Source: Pseudoalteromonas sp. CO133X (GTDB taxonomy: Bacteria > Pseudomonadota > Gammaproteobacteria > Enterobacterales > Alteromonadaceae). Taken from it: a stretch of 64,000 nt of DNA. Within the stretch, counting starts at the first letter, position 1. Every line of letters starts with the position of its first letter. Positions 1 through 8,149 of this stretch are shown here, piece after piece. The position numbers were made by a program, and so were the translations under genes. The stretch lies in contig SGPE01000021.1 in assembly GCA_004208945.1 (NCBI GenBank), forward strand, positions 62,001 to 126,000, given 5' to 3'. The notes below the pieces were generated by a model. That model was not told the DNA's origin. It saw nothing but the letters and a program-made list of their open reading frames with translations, and made no database searches.

Positions 1-2
1 GT

Positions 3-2477
3 GGTGTATTTTGGTTGAGCCAACGTATATTTGTTAAGCCCATGACACACTTAATCTGCTATTTAGATCAACATAATGAGAACAGTAACCCGTTTTTACA
101 TTATCGTATACCGACAGATTGGCAGCCATGGTTCAGCAGAGTTAAGCAGGTCTTTAAACGTAATGAAGAGCTGGTTACATCTTTACAAGAAGCCAATAAG
201 GCACTTGATTCACAAGTTCAAGTAAAATCAGAGCAATTACGACGTAGTATTGATGCCAAAGAACGTCATTTAGCCTTGTTAAACACTATGCTTAACAATG
301 TGCCAGATCTCATTTATTTTAAAAATACTTACGGTGTTTTTTTAGGTTGCAATAAAGCTTACGAAAGTTACGTAGGCATGCCACAAGAAGAACTCGTTGG
401 TGAAAAGTTTACTAACACAAATCAAGATAATACTGAGCTCAATTTATTAGAAGAAAAAGTGTTAACTGAGCGCCAAGTCTATCAAAAGCGCTTAGTCACA
501 GATAATAAAACATACAACCTCAGTATTGCGCCATTTTATAATGAGCATCAGCAACTGTTAGGTACGATGACCATTGGTAGGGACATAACAGAGCAGCATG
601 AAGCACTTAATGCGTTGCAAAGCTCAGAGGCAAAGCTCAAAAGTGCCATGGAGTATGCTGCGAATGGGGTTATTTTATTATCTCTAGATTATCAAGTGTT
701 GCAGGCTAACAAAGCCGCCCGCCAGATATTTTCAATGCAGAAAAGCTACAATATACCCAGTCAGTACATGTTGGCTGATTTGTTCGTTGAGCAATCACTA
801 GAAAAATTAACGCAAACACTTGAGCAGCTTCATAGTGAGAAGAAAAATGTTTATCACTTTAGCTTACCTCAACAAGAGCAAAAGCGTTGGTTGCAAATAA
901 GTGTCTCCTTGGTATGGGATAATGAACAAACCCCTGATTATTATGTTTTGCACGTGCAAGATGTTACAGATTTAATTCAGGCAAAGAATGATGCGGAGAG
1001 AGCGACATTAGCTAAAAGTCGTTTTATTGCGAATTTAAGTCATGAAATACGTACGCCCCTTAATGCGGTGTTAGGTTTAATAGATGTAATCGCTTTACAA
1101 GGTTTATCGCAAGAGCAGCGAGGCTACGCATCGCAAGCTAAGTCGGCAGCAAATAGTTTGTTGTCACTACTTAATCGTATGCTTGATTTTGCCCGTGTTG
1201 AAAGTGCACAAGTGCAATTAAATAAGGCTCCATTTAGTGTGGCTGACTTAATTGATTACTGTGAAGGGATTGCAACGCCTCTTTGTAGTAAAAAAGGTTT
1301 AGAGTTTATCGTCGAATGTGATGACACCATTAATGCAAATTTATTGGGTGATCAAATTTGTCTACAGCAAGTCCTCGCAAATTTATTAACCAATGCGGCT
1401 AAATTTACAGAACATGGCAGTGTAAAACTGAGTCTTACTTTAGTTGAACAGTCTGATGAGCAGCAACTTATTTGCTTTGTGGTTAAGGATACGGGGATTG
1501 GTATTAGTGATGCTGATCAAGGCCGATTATTTGATGCTTTTACGCAAGGAGACGAGTCGCTTACTCGTTCTCATCAAGGTGTAGGACTTGGCTTAGCAAT
1601 TGTTAAATATGAAGTCGCATTGATGGGCGGGGAAATTAAACTCACAAGTGAAAAGGGTAAGGGCAGTGAATTTAGCTTTTGCTTACAGCTTGATAAAACC
1701 ACACAGACCGCCAAAAAAAGCAGCCCGTTACTACCATCAACTACAGATTTATCAGGCCTATTAGTGCTCGCGGTAGATGATAATCCACTTAATTTAAATA
1801 TTATTAAAAGTATTTTAAAGCAGGCTAATATTACTGTTGTTTGTGCTGATAGCGGTGCAAAAGCAATAGAGTTATCTGCGAGTTTAACCCCAGATCTGAT
1901 TTTTATGGATATTCAAATGCCAGAGATGGATGGTTGTCAGGTGACACGAATTATAAGGCAATCATTCACAAAAGAGCAGATGCCTATATACGCATTAACC
2001 GCTCATAGTGAAGCCGCTGATATTGAACAATCTGTCGCTGCAGGTATGAATAAGCATTTAACAAAGCCAATTGTTGCAAATAAGCTGTTTTTAGCAATGA
2101 GTGAACTTGATAAACCCATTGAACCGTTTTTTGATCATTCTTTTGTTTTAACTCAGTTTGCAAATAATAGTGGTTTGGTATTAACTATGTTATCAAAGTT
2201 TGCCACTATGGCCGCACAGCAATTATTAGAAATTTCTACCTTAAGTACTACAGAAGAACTGGTTAGAGTTGTGCATAATGTAAAAGGGTCTGCTGGTAAT
2301 TTAGGTTTTAAGCGATTGTCAGCATGTGCTAAACAGTGTGAGGCTAAACTTAAAACGCAAGGCAAGCTTCCTGAGTTATTAAACGATGAACTGCAACGAC
2401 AAATAAAACAAGTTATTGCATTTATCATCGAACAAGGATCTACAAATGTTGAAAAAAGCCAAGGTACTGATTGTTGA
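3..2477 (+). CDS. Hybrid sensor histidine kinase (PAS-PAS-HisKA-HATPase-REC-Hpt), 5' truncated
   Basis: The frame stays open to the left edge, so the sensor and membrane part lies outside; the TTG at 15 is unlikely to be the start. Visible in order: a linker or coiled coil, two PAS-like domains (about 285-600 and 625-980), a HisKA H-box with FIANLSHEIRTPLN (phospho-acceptor His codon at 1041), a HATPase_c domain (DTGIGI, then GVGLGLAI), a receiver domain (VDDNPLN, phospho-acceptor Asp codon at 1908, Lys in LTKPI), and a C-terminal Hpt domain (His codon 2274 in VHNVKGSAGNLG). This is a full His-Asp-His relay on one chain that would need a further response regulator. The next gene overlaps its end and encodes a receiver-cyclase, the obvious candidate. 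Ligand unknown. Confidence 0.93.
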   Translation, partial: GVFWLSQRIFVKPMTHLICYLDQHNENSNPFLHYRIPTDWQPWFSRVKQVFKRNEELVTSLQEANKALDSQVQVKSEQLRRSIDAKERHLALLNTMLNNVPDLIYFKNTYGVFLGCNKAYESYVGMPQEELVGEKFTNTNQDNTELNLLEEKVLTERQVYQKRLVTDNKTYNLSIAPFYNEHQQLLGTMTIGRDITEQHEALNALQSSEAKLKSAMEYAANGVILLSLDYQVLQANKAARQIFSMQKSYNIPSQYMLADLFVEQSLEKLTQTLEQLHSEKKNVYHFSLPQQEQKRWLQISVSLVWDNEQTPDYYVLHVQDVTDLIQAKNDAERATLAKSRFIANLSHEIRTPLNAVLGLIDVIALQGLSQEQRGYASQAKSAANSLLSLLNRMLDFARVESAQVQLNKAPFSVADLIDYCEGIATPLCSKKGLEFIVECDDTINANLLGDQICLQQVLANLLTNAAKFTEHGSVKLSLTLVEQSDEQQLICFVVKDTGIGISDADQGRLFDAFTQGDESLTRSHQGVGLGLAIVKYEVALMGGEIKLTSEKGKGSEFSFCLQLDKTTQTAKKSSPLLPSTTDLSGLLVLAVDDNPLNLNIIKSILKQANITVVCADSGAKAIELSASLTPDLIFMDIQMPEMDGCQVTRIIRQSFTKEQMPIYALTAHSEAADIEQSVAAGMNKHLTKPIVANKLFLAMSELDKPIEPFFDHSFVLTQFANNSGLVLTMLSKFATMAAQQLLEISTLSTTEELVRVVHNVKGSAGNLGFKRLSACAKQCEAKLKTQGKLPELLNDELQRQIKQVIAFIIEQGSTNVEKSQGTDC

Positions 2478-3369
2478 TGACGATCCGTTAAATCGCTTGG
2501 TCTTAGAAAAAACATTGCGACAAGATTACGATGTTTTTTGTGTTGAAAGTGGCGAAAAAGCACTTACATTTTTAAAAACACAACCCGTTGATTTATTAAT
2601 ATTAGACATTGTTATGCCGGGTATCGATGGCTATGAAGTGCTAGCGAAAATAAAAGAAAATACCACAACAAACATGTTGCCTGTTATTTTTATATCCGCA
2701 AATACCAGCCATGATGATGAGGCCAAGGGCCTTGAGCTAGGGGCGATGGATTACATAACTAAGCCTTTTAGCGCTGCGATTGTTCGTGCCCGTGTTCGCA
2801 ATCAGTTAATGATCAAACAAAAGAATGATCTACTCGAAATGTTGGCATCGATTGATGGTTTAACTGAAATACCTAATCGACGTTACCTTGATGAAAACTT
2901 ATCAAGGGAGTGGCGACGTTCAAGACGAGATCACACCCCTTTATCGGTTTTATTGATGGATGTTGATCACTTCAAGCGTTACAACGACTGTTATGGTCAC
3001 CGTGCCGGTGATGATTGCCTTAAAAAAATAGCGCATGCACTTGTTGGTTCATGCGAGCGAGGGAGTGATTTTGTTGCCCGTTACGGTGGCGAAGAATTTG
3101 CAGCTGTGTTACCGAATACATCCGCAAAAGAGGCCATTGCATTTGCTAATAAATTACGTAACGCAGTTAATAAGTTGAATATTCCGCACAAGGCCTCTTT
3201 AAATTCAGAGTATGTAACAATAAGTATTGGTATTGCTACCACTGAATCAGGACAAGTTTATGCTGAGCAAACACTTCTTGAAGAAGCTGATTTAGGTTTA
3301 TATCAAGCCAAAGGGGCTGGGCGTGATCAAGTGGTATCGCGATTAGTATCGGCGACAATGCAGGAGTAG
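2446..3369 (+). CDS. Response regulator with GGDEF domain (diguanylate cyclase)
   Basis: A 307-aa two-domain protein: an N-terminal receiver (VDDDPLN, phospho-acceptor Asp codon at 2605, Lys in ITKPF) and a C-terminal GGDEF cyclase with active-site GGEEF at 3085-3099. An inhibitory RxxD motif (RGSD) sits five residues before GGEEF, so product inhibition by c-di-GMP is expected. The ATG at 2446 is chosen because AAGGA lies 8 nt upstream; a TTG at 2416 would add ten residues without support. The gene starts inside the last 32 nt of the hybrid kinase, implying translational coupling and probably phosphotransfer from that kinase (inference). Confidence 0.94.
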   Translation: MLKKAKVLIVDDDPLNRLVLEKTLRQDYDVFCVESGEKALTFLKTQPVDLLILDIVMPGIDGYEVLAKIKENTTTNMLPVIFISANTSHDDEAKGLELGAMDYITKPFSAAIVRARVRNQLMIKQKNDLLEMLASIDGLTEIPNRRYLDENLSREWRRSRRDHTPLSVLLMDVDHFKRYNDCYGHRAGDDCLKKIAHALVGSCERGSDFVARYGGEEFAAVLPNTSAKEAIAFANKLRNAVNKLNIPHKASLNSEYVTISIGIATTESGQVYAEQTLLEEADLGLYQAKGAGRDQVVSRLVSATMQE

Positions 3370-3397
3370 GTTATTTGTCTACCCCTGCATAAAGTAA

Positions 3398-3781
3398 TTA
3401 GCTATTGCTGAGTGATTTATAAATAGTGTCGCCCACACCAATTAATTTATCGTTTTTAAAGACCAAAGGGGTGCACTCATCTTTGGTCGTTTTGCTGTCT
3501 GAGTGGATGCTATGAGTGGCATAAAAAAGTACTTGGTATACACCGTCGTCCTGTTTAAGTAACTCTGTAAAGTTAGGTGTGCTTAGTTTGTTGAGTACCG
3601 TTTGGTAAGGCGTATCAAGTGCTAAGTTTGCAATGACTTCACGATTATTTTTGTGGTGTTTTTGCCAGCTTGTTGACGAGTCGCCTGCCCAGTGAGTTTC
3701 GGCTTCACCATCTGACACGGCAATGACACAACCAGTTAAAAAAGGTGCTGTTAGTGCGGCAATAAGAAGTGCTTTTTTCAT
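3398..3781 (-). CDS. DUF3192 family lipoprotein
   Basis: A 127-aa protein with a lipoprotein signal (MKKALLIAAL, lipobox LTGC at about residues 14-17). The mature part has the DUF3192 pattern: RxxIANLALDTPYQTVLNKL, then DECTPLVFKNDKLIGVGD near the C terminus. Members are small lipoproteins of Vibrio, Shewanella and relatives with no assigned role. The ATG at 3781 has AAGGGA about 8 nt upstream; a start at 3838 would put 19 basic, unconserved residues before the signal peptide. It is probably anchored in the envelope. Confidence 0.85.
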   Translation of the reverse strand: MKKALLIAALTAPFLTGCVIAVSDGEAETHWAGDSSTSWQKHHKNNREVIANLALDTPYQTVLNKLSTPNFTELLKQDDGVYQVLFYATHSIHSDSKTTKDECTPLVFKNDKLIGVGDTIYKSLSNS

Positions 3782-3886
3782 TGTTATATCCCTTGTTTTA
3801 TCGTTTCGTTTTTTCATATATAGCAATCCATTTGCCAATATTTTATTTTCTTTATAATCAATGGTTTAAGCTGTATTTGCGAGCTG

Positions 3887-3915
3887 GCTAAGTAATGTGG
3901 AACTCATTACTTAGC
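3887..3915. repeat. Perfect 11-bp inverted repeat, hairpin between DUF3192 and dehydrogenase genes
   Basis: GCTAAGTAATG at 3887-3897 is exactly complementary to CATTACTTAGC at 3905-3915, with a 7-nt loop. It follows the minus-strand dehydrogenase gene and precedes the DUF3192 gene. There is no good T-run on either strand, so it may be a non-canonical terminator, an mRNA-stabilising hairpin or an operator. Confidence 0.6.
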
Positions 3916-3938
3916 TTATTTGACTAAAAAATTGCTTT

Positions 3939-4883
3939 TTAGACCAGTCTATTACGTGCCTCACCTTGACTGAAGGCGTTGATGTTAAGCGCTATTTCTG
4001 CCACAAGTCGAGCAATTGATTCTTGACTAGCCCAAGCAATATGAGGTGTTAGGAGTAAGTTGTCACCTTGATAAATAGCAAGTGGGTTATTTTCTTCTGC
4101 AGGCTCTTTACTCAACACATCCACACCGGCACCCGCAATCACATTATTAGCAAGGGCGTGGGCTAAATCAGCTTCGTTGATAATTCCCCCTCGTGCTGTA
4201 TTTATTAGGATAGCTGTTGATTTCATCATATTGAGTTCTTTAGCTGCGATTTGGTCGCGAGTTTCATCGGTCAGCGGGCAATGAACACTGATTATATCTG
4301 CTGTTTTGATGGCCTCTTCAAAGCTAACACGTCCTTCGCGAGGAGCATGCCCTTTGCGCTCACTTATTATTACATTAACACCAAAAGCACGGCCTACATC
4401 AGCAACCGCTTTACCAAGTGAACCATAACCAATAATCGCAAGTGTTTTGCCTGACATGTCATTAAAACTGTAATCTAAACGACAGAACATAGGGCTTTGC
4501 TGCCATTTTCCAGATTGGCAATCTTGAATATAACGGTGCGTATTACCTAATAAGTTAGTGATAAGTGCAAATGTATGCTGTACCACAGAAGGGGTAGAGT
4601 AGCCTGCCACATTGGTGACAGCAATGTTGTGTGTTTTGGCTGCATCTAAATCAATGTTATTGGTGCCGGTTGCTGCAACACAAATTAGTTTTAGGTTGCT
4701 AAGCTGCGACATCGCTTTTTGATCAATAACAACCTTATTAGTAATGATAATATCGGCATCCTGACAACGAGAAACAACATCTTGTGGGTCTGTTAAATCA
4801 TAGCAAGATAGCGTTCCTAAGTTTGCCAACGAATCTAATGAGGTATCTGCTAATGTGGCGGTATCAAGGATGGTAATATTCAT
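3939..4883 (-). CDS. D-2-hydroxyacid dehydrogenase (hydroxypyruvate/glycerate type)
   Basis: A 314-aa NAD(P)-dependent oxidoreductase of the D-isomer-specific 2-hydroxyacid dehydrogenase family. Rossmann glycines are in GYGSLG (about residues 151-156). The catalytic Arg is in NTARGG, the Glu in the following SKEPAEENNP stretch and the His in LTPHIAWAS. Length and motif spacing match glycerate dehydrogenase/hydroxypyruvate reductase, which interconverts hydroxypyruvate and D-glycerate in the cytoplasm. Other D-2-hydroxyacids (lactate, phenylpyruvate) cannot be excluded, so no symbol is given. It is divergent from the MerR gene, leaving 85 bp that hold the MerR-type promoter. Confidence 0.88.
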   Translation of the reverse strand: MNITILDTATLADTSLDSLANLGTLSCYDLTDPQDVVSRCQDADIIITNKVVIDQKAMSQLSNLKLICVAATGTNNIDLDAAKTHNIAVTNVAGYSTPSVVQHTFALITNLLGNTHRYIQDCQSGKWQQSPMFCRLDYSFNDMSGKTLAIIGYGSLGKAVADVGRAFGVNVIISERKGHAPREGRVSFEEAIKTADIISVHCPLTDETRDQIAAKELNMMKSTAILINTARGGIINEADLAHALANNVIAGAGVDVLSKEPAEENNPLAIYQGDNLLLTPHIAWASQESIARLVAEIALNINAFSQGEARNRLV

Positions 4884-4908
4884 GTGCTTTCCTTTTTTAA
4901 TTTAATGC

Positions 4909-4940
4909 TTGACCTTAGGGTGTACTCCAAGGTTTATAGT
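4909..4940 (+). promoter_or_regulatory. MerR-type promoter/operator (20-bp spacer)
   Basis: A -35 box TTGACC (4909-4914) and -10 box TATAGT (4935-4940) are separated by 20 bp. The spacer region holds an imperfect dyad starting ACCTTAGGGTG and ending TACTCCAAGGT (8 of 11 positions symmetric). Overlong 19-20-bp spacers with a CC..GG dyad are the hallmark of MerR-activated promoters such as those of zntA and copA. It directly precedes the merR-type gene at 4969, so the regulator probably controls its own operon. Confidence 0.85.
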
Positions 4941-4968
4941 ACGTATAAGCTTTTAAATGGAGACGGTG

Positions 4969-5382
4969 ATGAAAATAGGTGAATTTGCCCGCAAGTTGGG
5001 TGTTTCAACAGATACATTAAGGTACTACGAAAAACATGGTTTGTTAACGCCTAGTTCGCGTTCGGAGTCAGGGTACCGTGTTTATACAGATACAGACATT
5101 AAACAGATGTCGTTTATCTTACGCGCTAAAAACGTGGGATTTAGCTTGTCTGAAATAAATGAGTTGTTGCAAATAAAAATTCATAAAGATCAGCATTCGT
5201 GCCATGAAGTTAAAGAATTGACGCTACAAAAACGTGATTTAGTCGCTCAGCGTATTGAAGAGTTAACACGGTTTTATGATTCATTATCGCTATTAGCTCA
5301 AAAATGTTGCGGCGGTGAAGAGCCAGCTGAAAATTGTTCTATATTAACGACATTGGAGGATATAGATGGACTTACTCACTAA
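4969..5382 (+). CDS. MerR family metal-responsive regulator (ZntR-like)
   Basis: A 137-aa activator with a MerR helix-turn-helix at the N terminus (MKIGEFARKLGVSTDTLRYY), a dimerisation helix and a metal-binding C terminus. Candidate ligands are Cys78 (QHSC), Cys113-Cys114 (KCCGGEE) and Cys123 (ENCSIL), the spacing used by Zn(II)-sensing ZntR. The position corresponding to the ZntR His is apparently Glu118. The ATG at 4969 is preferred over 4957 because GGAG lies 6 nt upstream and the protein then starts as in the family. Its 3' end overlaps the exporter gene by 17 nt. It should activate the promoter at 4909-4940 when zinc or a similar metal binds. Confidence 0.9.
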   Translation: MKIGEFARKLGVSTDTLRYYEKHGLLTPSSRSESGYRVYTDTDIKQMSFILRAKNVGFSLSEINELLQIKIHKDQHSCHEVKELTLQKRDLVAQRIEELTRFYDSLSLLAQKCCGGEEPAENCSILTTLEDIDGLTH

Positions 5383-6520
5383 TTTTTGGCAGTTATTTTT
5401 ACTGTCTGCCCCTTGGTTGATGTTGGGGTTATTAATAGCAGGGCTATTAAATGTTTACTTGCCTACTGACTTTTTGAATCGTCATCTTGGTAAAGAAGGA
5501 CTTTGGACCACAATTAAAGCTGCTCTTATTGGCGCTCCAATGCCACTGTGTTCATGTGGTGTGATCCCTGCCGCTATAGGACTTAGACGGGCTGGCGCTT
5601 CGAAAAGTGCTACGACGGCTTTTTTAGTATCGACCCCTGAAACAGGTGTTGATTCTGTTTCTGTTTCTTATGTTTTATTAGGCCCGTTTATGGCAGTGCT
5701 CAGGCCGATTGCAGCTGTATGCAGTGCAATTGCTGCTGGTATGTTAGTTGGTAAAGAGAGTGAAATTAATGATGAGCATACTAAAGCCTCGAATAATAAC
5801 CATGAAAAAGTAACAAGTAGTTGTTGTAGCACCAAGCAAGCAATCGCGAAAGAGCCTGCATCAAGTTGTTGTAGTACAGAGCAAGCTCTTGCTGTTGAGA
5901 AAACAAGCTGCTGCGCAAGCAAAAAGGAAACCGTTAAAATTGAAGGGGGGATTGCAAAACTTAAACGCGCAATAAGTTTTAGCTGCAATAAGTTGCTTGA
6001 AGATACCATGATATGGTTGGTTATCGGTCTATTTTTTGCCGCACTGGTCCAAACCTATGTGCCTGAGTCGTACTTGAGTCAGTGGGGGAGTGGTATTTTT
6101 GCAATGCTGGTGGTGATCCTAATTAGCATTCCTATGTATATTTGTGCGACGGCCTCAACCCCTATTGCAGCAGGTTTGTTGCTCAGTGGTGTATCACCAG
6201 GCGCCGTGTTGGTGTTTATGTTGGCAGGCCCTGCCACAAATATTGCAACACTGGGTGTGGTGGGTAAAGAGTTGGGAAAACGCGCTGTAGTTGCTTATCT
6301 AATTGGTGTAATAGGCGTTGCATTACTATTCGGGTTTTTAACGGATTACCTAGTGTCTGAGTTTGGTTTTGTCGTGGCACCCATGATGGGGGATGAACAT
6401 CAAGTATTACCGCACTGGTTGAGCTTAGTGTGTGGCGTATTATTGGTCGCTTTAATGTTGAGGTTAGCGTTAAAAATGTGCTTAAAGAAGTCAACACAGA
6501 CTGGTAAGAGCATTAGCTAA
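5366..6520 (+). CDS. SO_0444-type Cu/Zn efflux permease (DUF318)
   Basis: A 384-aa polytopic membrane protein with two half-repeats of the DUF318/ArsP-like permease fold. The first half carries PMPLCSCGVIPAA and STPETGVDS, the second YICATASTPIAAG and AGPATN. Between them is a hydrophilic loop (about residues 130-195) with three Cys-Cys motifs (SSCCST, SSCCST, TSCCAS), a likely metal-binding segment. This layout matches the Shewanella SO_0444 efflux family, there also linked to a MerR regulator. It is cotranscribed with the upstream regulator. Substrate (Zn, Cu or other soft metal) is inferred, not shown. Confidence 0.88.
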   Translation: MDLLTNFWQLFLLSAPWLMLGLLIAGLLNVYLPTDFLNRHLGKEGLWTTIKAALIGAPMPLCSCGVIPAAIGLRRAGASKSATTAFLVSTPETGVDSVSVSYVLLGPFMAVLRPIAAVCSAIAAGMLVGKESEINDEHTKASNNNHEKVTSSCCSTKQAIAKEPASSCCSTEQALAVEKTSCCASKKETVKIEGGIAKLKRAISFSCNKLLEDTMIWLVIGLFFAALVQTYVPESYLSQWGSGIFAMLVVILISIPMYICATASTPIAAGLLLSGVSPGAVLVFMLAGPATNIATLGVVGKELGKRAVVAYLIGVIGVALLFGFLTDYLVSEFGFVVAPMMGDEHQVLPHWLSLVCGVLLVALMLRLALKMCLKKSTQTGKSIS

Positions 6521-6523
6521 TTT

Positions 6524-6553
6524 ATTGTTATTAAAATATATTTTAATAACAAT
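6524..6553. repeat. Perfect 30-bp AT-rich palindrome
   Basis: Every base of 6524-6538 pairs with 6539-6553 in reverse (ATTGTTATTAAAATA and its complement), with no loop or mismatch. It begins 4 bp after the permease stop codon. As RNA it could act as a weak AT-rich terminator; as DNA it could be an operator or cruciform-prone site. Confidence 0.8.
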
Positions 6554-6587
6554 TGAGAGAAGATATTGGTTAACTATCGCGTCTCGG

Positions 6588-6616
6588 TTCGCATTTAAAA
6601 TTGCCTGAGTTATAAT
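6588..6616 (+). promoter_or_regulatory. Putative sigma-70 promoter upstream of acyltransferase
   Basis: TTCGCA (6588-6593), a 17-bp spacer and a consensus TATAAT (6611-6616). Transcription would start near 6623, only a few bases before the hairpin at 6630. Confidence 0.5.
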
Positions 6617-6629
6617 CCGCCAATTCTTT

Positions 6630-6657
6630 AAACGGTACGCTAAGCGTGCCGTTTTTT
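6630..6657 (+). terminator. Intrinsic terminator/attenuator-like hairpin before acyltransferase gene
   Basis: AAACGGTACGC (6630-6640), loop TAA, then GCGTGCCGTTT followed by further Ts to 6657. The stem is 11 bp with one G-U wobble. It sits between a candidate promoter and the ATG at 6674, so it could end readthrough from the efflux operon or act in the leader of the acyltransferase mRNA. Confidence 0.65.
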
Positions 6658-6673
6658 AACTTAAGTAGTTTTT

Positions 6674-7801
6674 ATGAGTGAATGTGTGGATAAATACGCA
6701 GATATAAGACCTTACAATGATGATGAAGTTGCAGATTCAGTGGCACGTTTAATTGCTGATAATGCCTTTGTGGATGTTATCGCTAAGTATAATCTACCAC
6801 GCTTTTTATCTTATTTTCCGTTTATAACACGCCCATTAGTACGTCAGCAGTTAAGAAAAAAGTGGGGTAAAACCAACTCAGTTGAACAAGTTCAGCATGA
6901 AGTTGCTGATTATCTGAATAAGCTAATTACTCGTACTACATCGGAAGTCACATTTTCAGGTATCGATAAACTTGATCCGAAGCAAGCTTATCTATTTATC
7001 TCTAATCACCGTGACATTGTTCTTGACCCTGCTCTGGTTAACTGGGGCTTGTTTAAGCACAACATGCCGACTGTTCGCATCGCAATTGGTGATAACCTGC
7101 TGCAAATTCCATATATTACTGAGTTAATGCGCTTAAATAAGAGTTTTATCGTTAAACGCTCGGCAAAAGCACCAAAAGAAATGTTAAAAGCGCTATCGCA
7201 ACTTTCTGCTTATATTTATGATTCACTGGCTGAAGGCCACTCTATTTGGATAGCGCAAAAAGAAGGTCGTGCGAAGGATGGTTTTGACCAAACGGATCCT
7301 GCACTACTTAAAATGTTGCAATTACAAGGTCGTAAACAGAAAAAAGAATTTGCAGATTATGTGCGTGAGCTAAAAATAGTACCTGTTTCTATTTCTTATC
7401 AGTATGAACCATGTGCAATTGCAAAAGCAAAAGAGCTATATCATAAGCAACAACATGGCCAGTATGTGAAGCAGCAAGGTGAAGATATAGCCAGCATTGT
7501 TGAAGGTTTCAGTACCGCTAAAGGGCATGTTCACTTAGCGTTTGGCCAGCCAATCGAATCAGGTTGTGAATCACCAGAGGAATTAGCAAAAACCATTGAT
7601 CAGCAAATTGTTGATTCGTTTTTCTTACATCCAGGTAATTATATTGCTGGTGGCTGTAAACAAGCAGTAATAGATAAACAAGACGCTGAAGCATTTGATA
7701 CGCGTTTAAGCCAAGTTCCTGAAGAATTAAAGCCTTTGGTCTTGGCTATGTATGCAAAGCCATTTCATCGTAAAGCGGAGCTTGCAACGAGCGAATCTTA
7801 A
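6674..7801 (+). CDS. PlsC-superfamily glycerol acyltransferase-like protein
   Basis: A 375-aa protein with phosphate acyltransferase blocks: block I as SNHRDIVLDP (about residues 116-125) and a block III-like EGRAKDG (about 198-204), where classical PlsC has FPEGTRS. No clear transmembrane helix is seen. The family is annotated as 1-acylglycerol-3-phosphate acyltransferase or glycerol acyltransferase, transferring an acyl chain to a lysophospholipid-type acceptor; substrate is not established. It is distinct from the canonical PlsC at 48202. The start at 6674 has only a weak ribosome site, and a hairpin terminator follows the stop. Confidence 0.78.
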   Translation: MSECVDKYADIRPYNDDEVADSVARLIADNAFVDVIAKYNLPRFLSYFPFITRPLVRQQLRKKWGKTNSVEQVQHEVADYLNKLITRTTSEVTFSGIDKLDPKQAYLFISNHRDIVLDPALVNWGLFKHNMPTVRIAIGDNLLQIPYITELMRLNKSFIVKRSAKAPKEMLKALSQLSAYIYDSLAEGHSIWIAQKEGRAKDGFDQTDPALLKMLQLQGRKQKKEFADYVRELKIVPVSISYQYEPCAIAKAKELYHKQQHGQYVKQQGEDIASIVEGFSTAKGHVHLAFGQPIESGCESPEELAKTIDQQIVDSFFLHPGNYIAGGCKQAVIDKQDAEAFDTRLSQVPEELKPLVLAMYAKPFHRKAELATSES

Positions 7802-7818
7802 TCAGAGTAAGGTATTTT

Positions 7819-7846
7819 AAAAGCTACTTTTTAAGTGGCTTTTTTT
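7819..7846 (+). terminator. Rho-independent terminator after acyltransferase
   Basis: AAAAGCTACTT, a short loop, then AAGTGGCTT running into seven Ts; one G-U wobble in the stem. Confidence 0.85.
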
Positions 7847-7900
7847 ATGACTAAATTTCAGGCTATACTTTCAGTACCTTTAATTTACTGGCAAATTGTG

Positions 7901-8149
7901 ATGCAACAAATTGAAATATTTGAAATCCCAAGCCCTTGCAAAGGAATTTGTCAGGTTAATAACCGTGGTTACTGTAAAGGGTGTTATCGCAGCCGTGATG
8001 AGCGATTTCATTGGAATAACTTCAGTAATGCGGAAAAAAGAAAAGTCATTATTTTATGTCAGCAACGTTATAAACGCTTCCTTCAGAAAAAACTCAATGC
8101 CGCTGCACACACACAATCTAGCCCTGAGCAAGGTGGTTTCGATTTTTAG
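7901..8149 (+). CDS. DUF1289 family small Cys-rich protein
   Basis: An 82-aa protein with the DUF1289 signature SPCKGICQ...YCKGCYRSRDE followed by a Trp (HWNNFS): four cysteines in CxxxC and CxxC pairs that suggest metal or cluster binding. Function unknown. The ATG at 7901 fits family length; the frame extends upstream to a GTG at 7835, but that lies inside the preceding terminator. A TATACT at 7864-7869 could be its -10 box. It converges with the next gene, overlapping its stop by 4 bp. Confidence 0.82.
   Translation: MQQIEIFEIPSPCKGICQVNNRGYCKGCYRSRDERFHWNNFSNAEKRKVIILCQQRYKRFLQKKLNAAAHTQSSPEQGGFDF

Noticed and set aside
2153..2563. 136-aa open frame on the minus strand
   Set aside because: It lies fully opposite the Hpt domain and the start of the REC-GGDEF gene and shows no protein-family pattern; a shadow of real coding DNA.
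7835..7900. Longer N terminus for the DUF1289 protein
   Set aside because: The GTG at 7835 is within the terminator of the preceding gene and the added residues do not fit the family.
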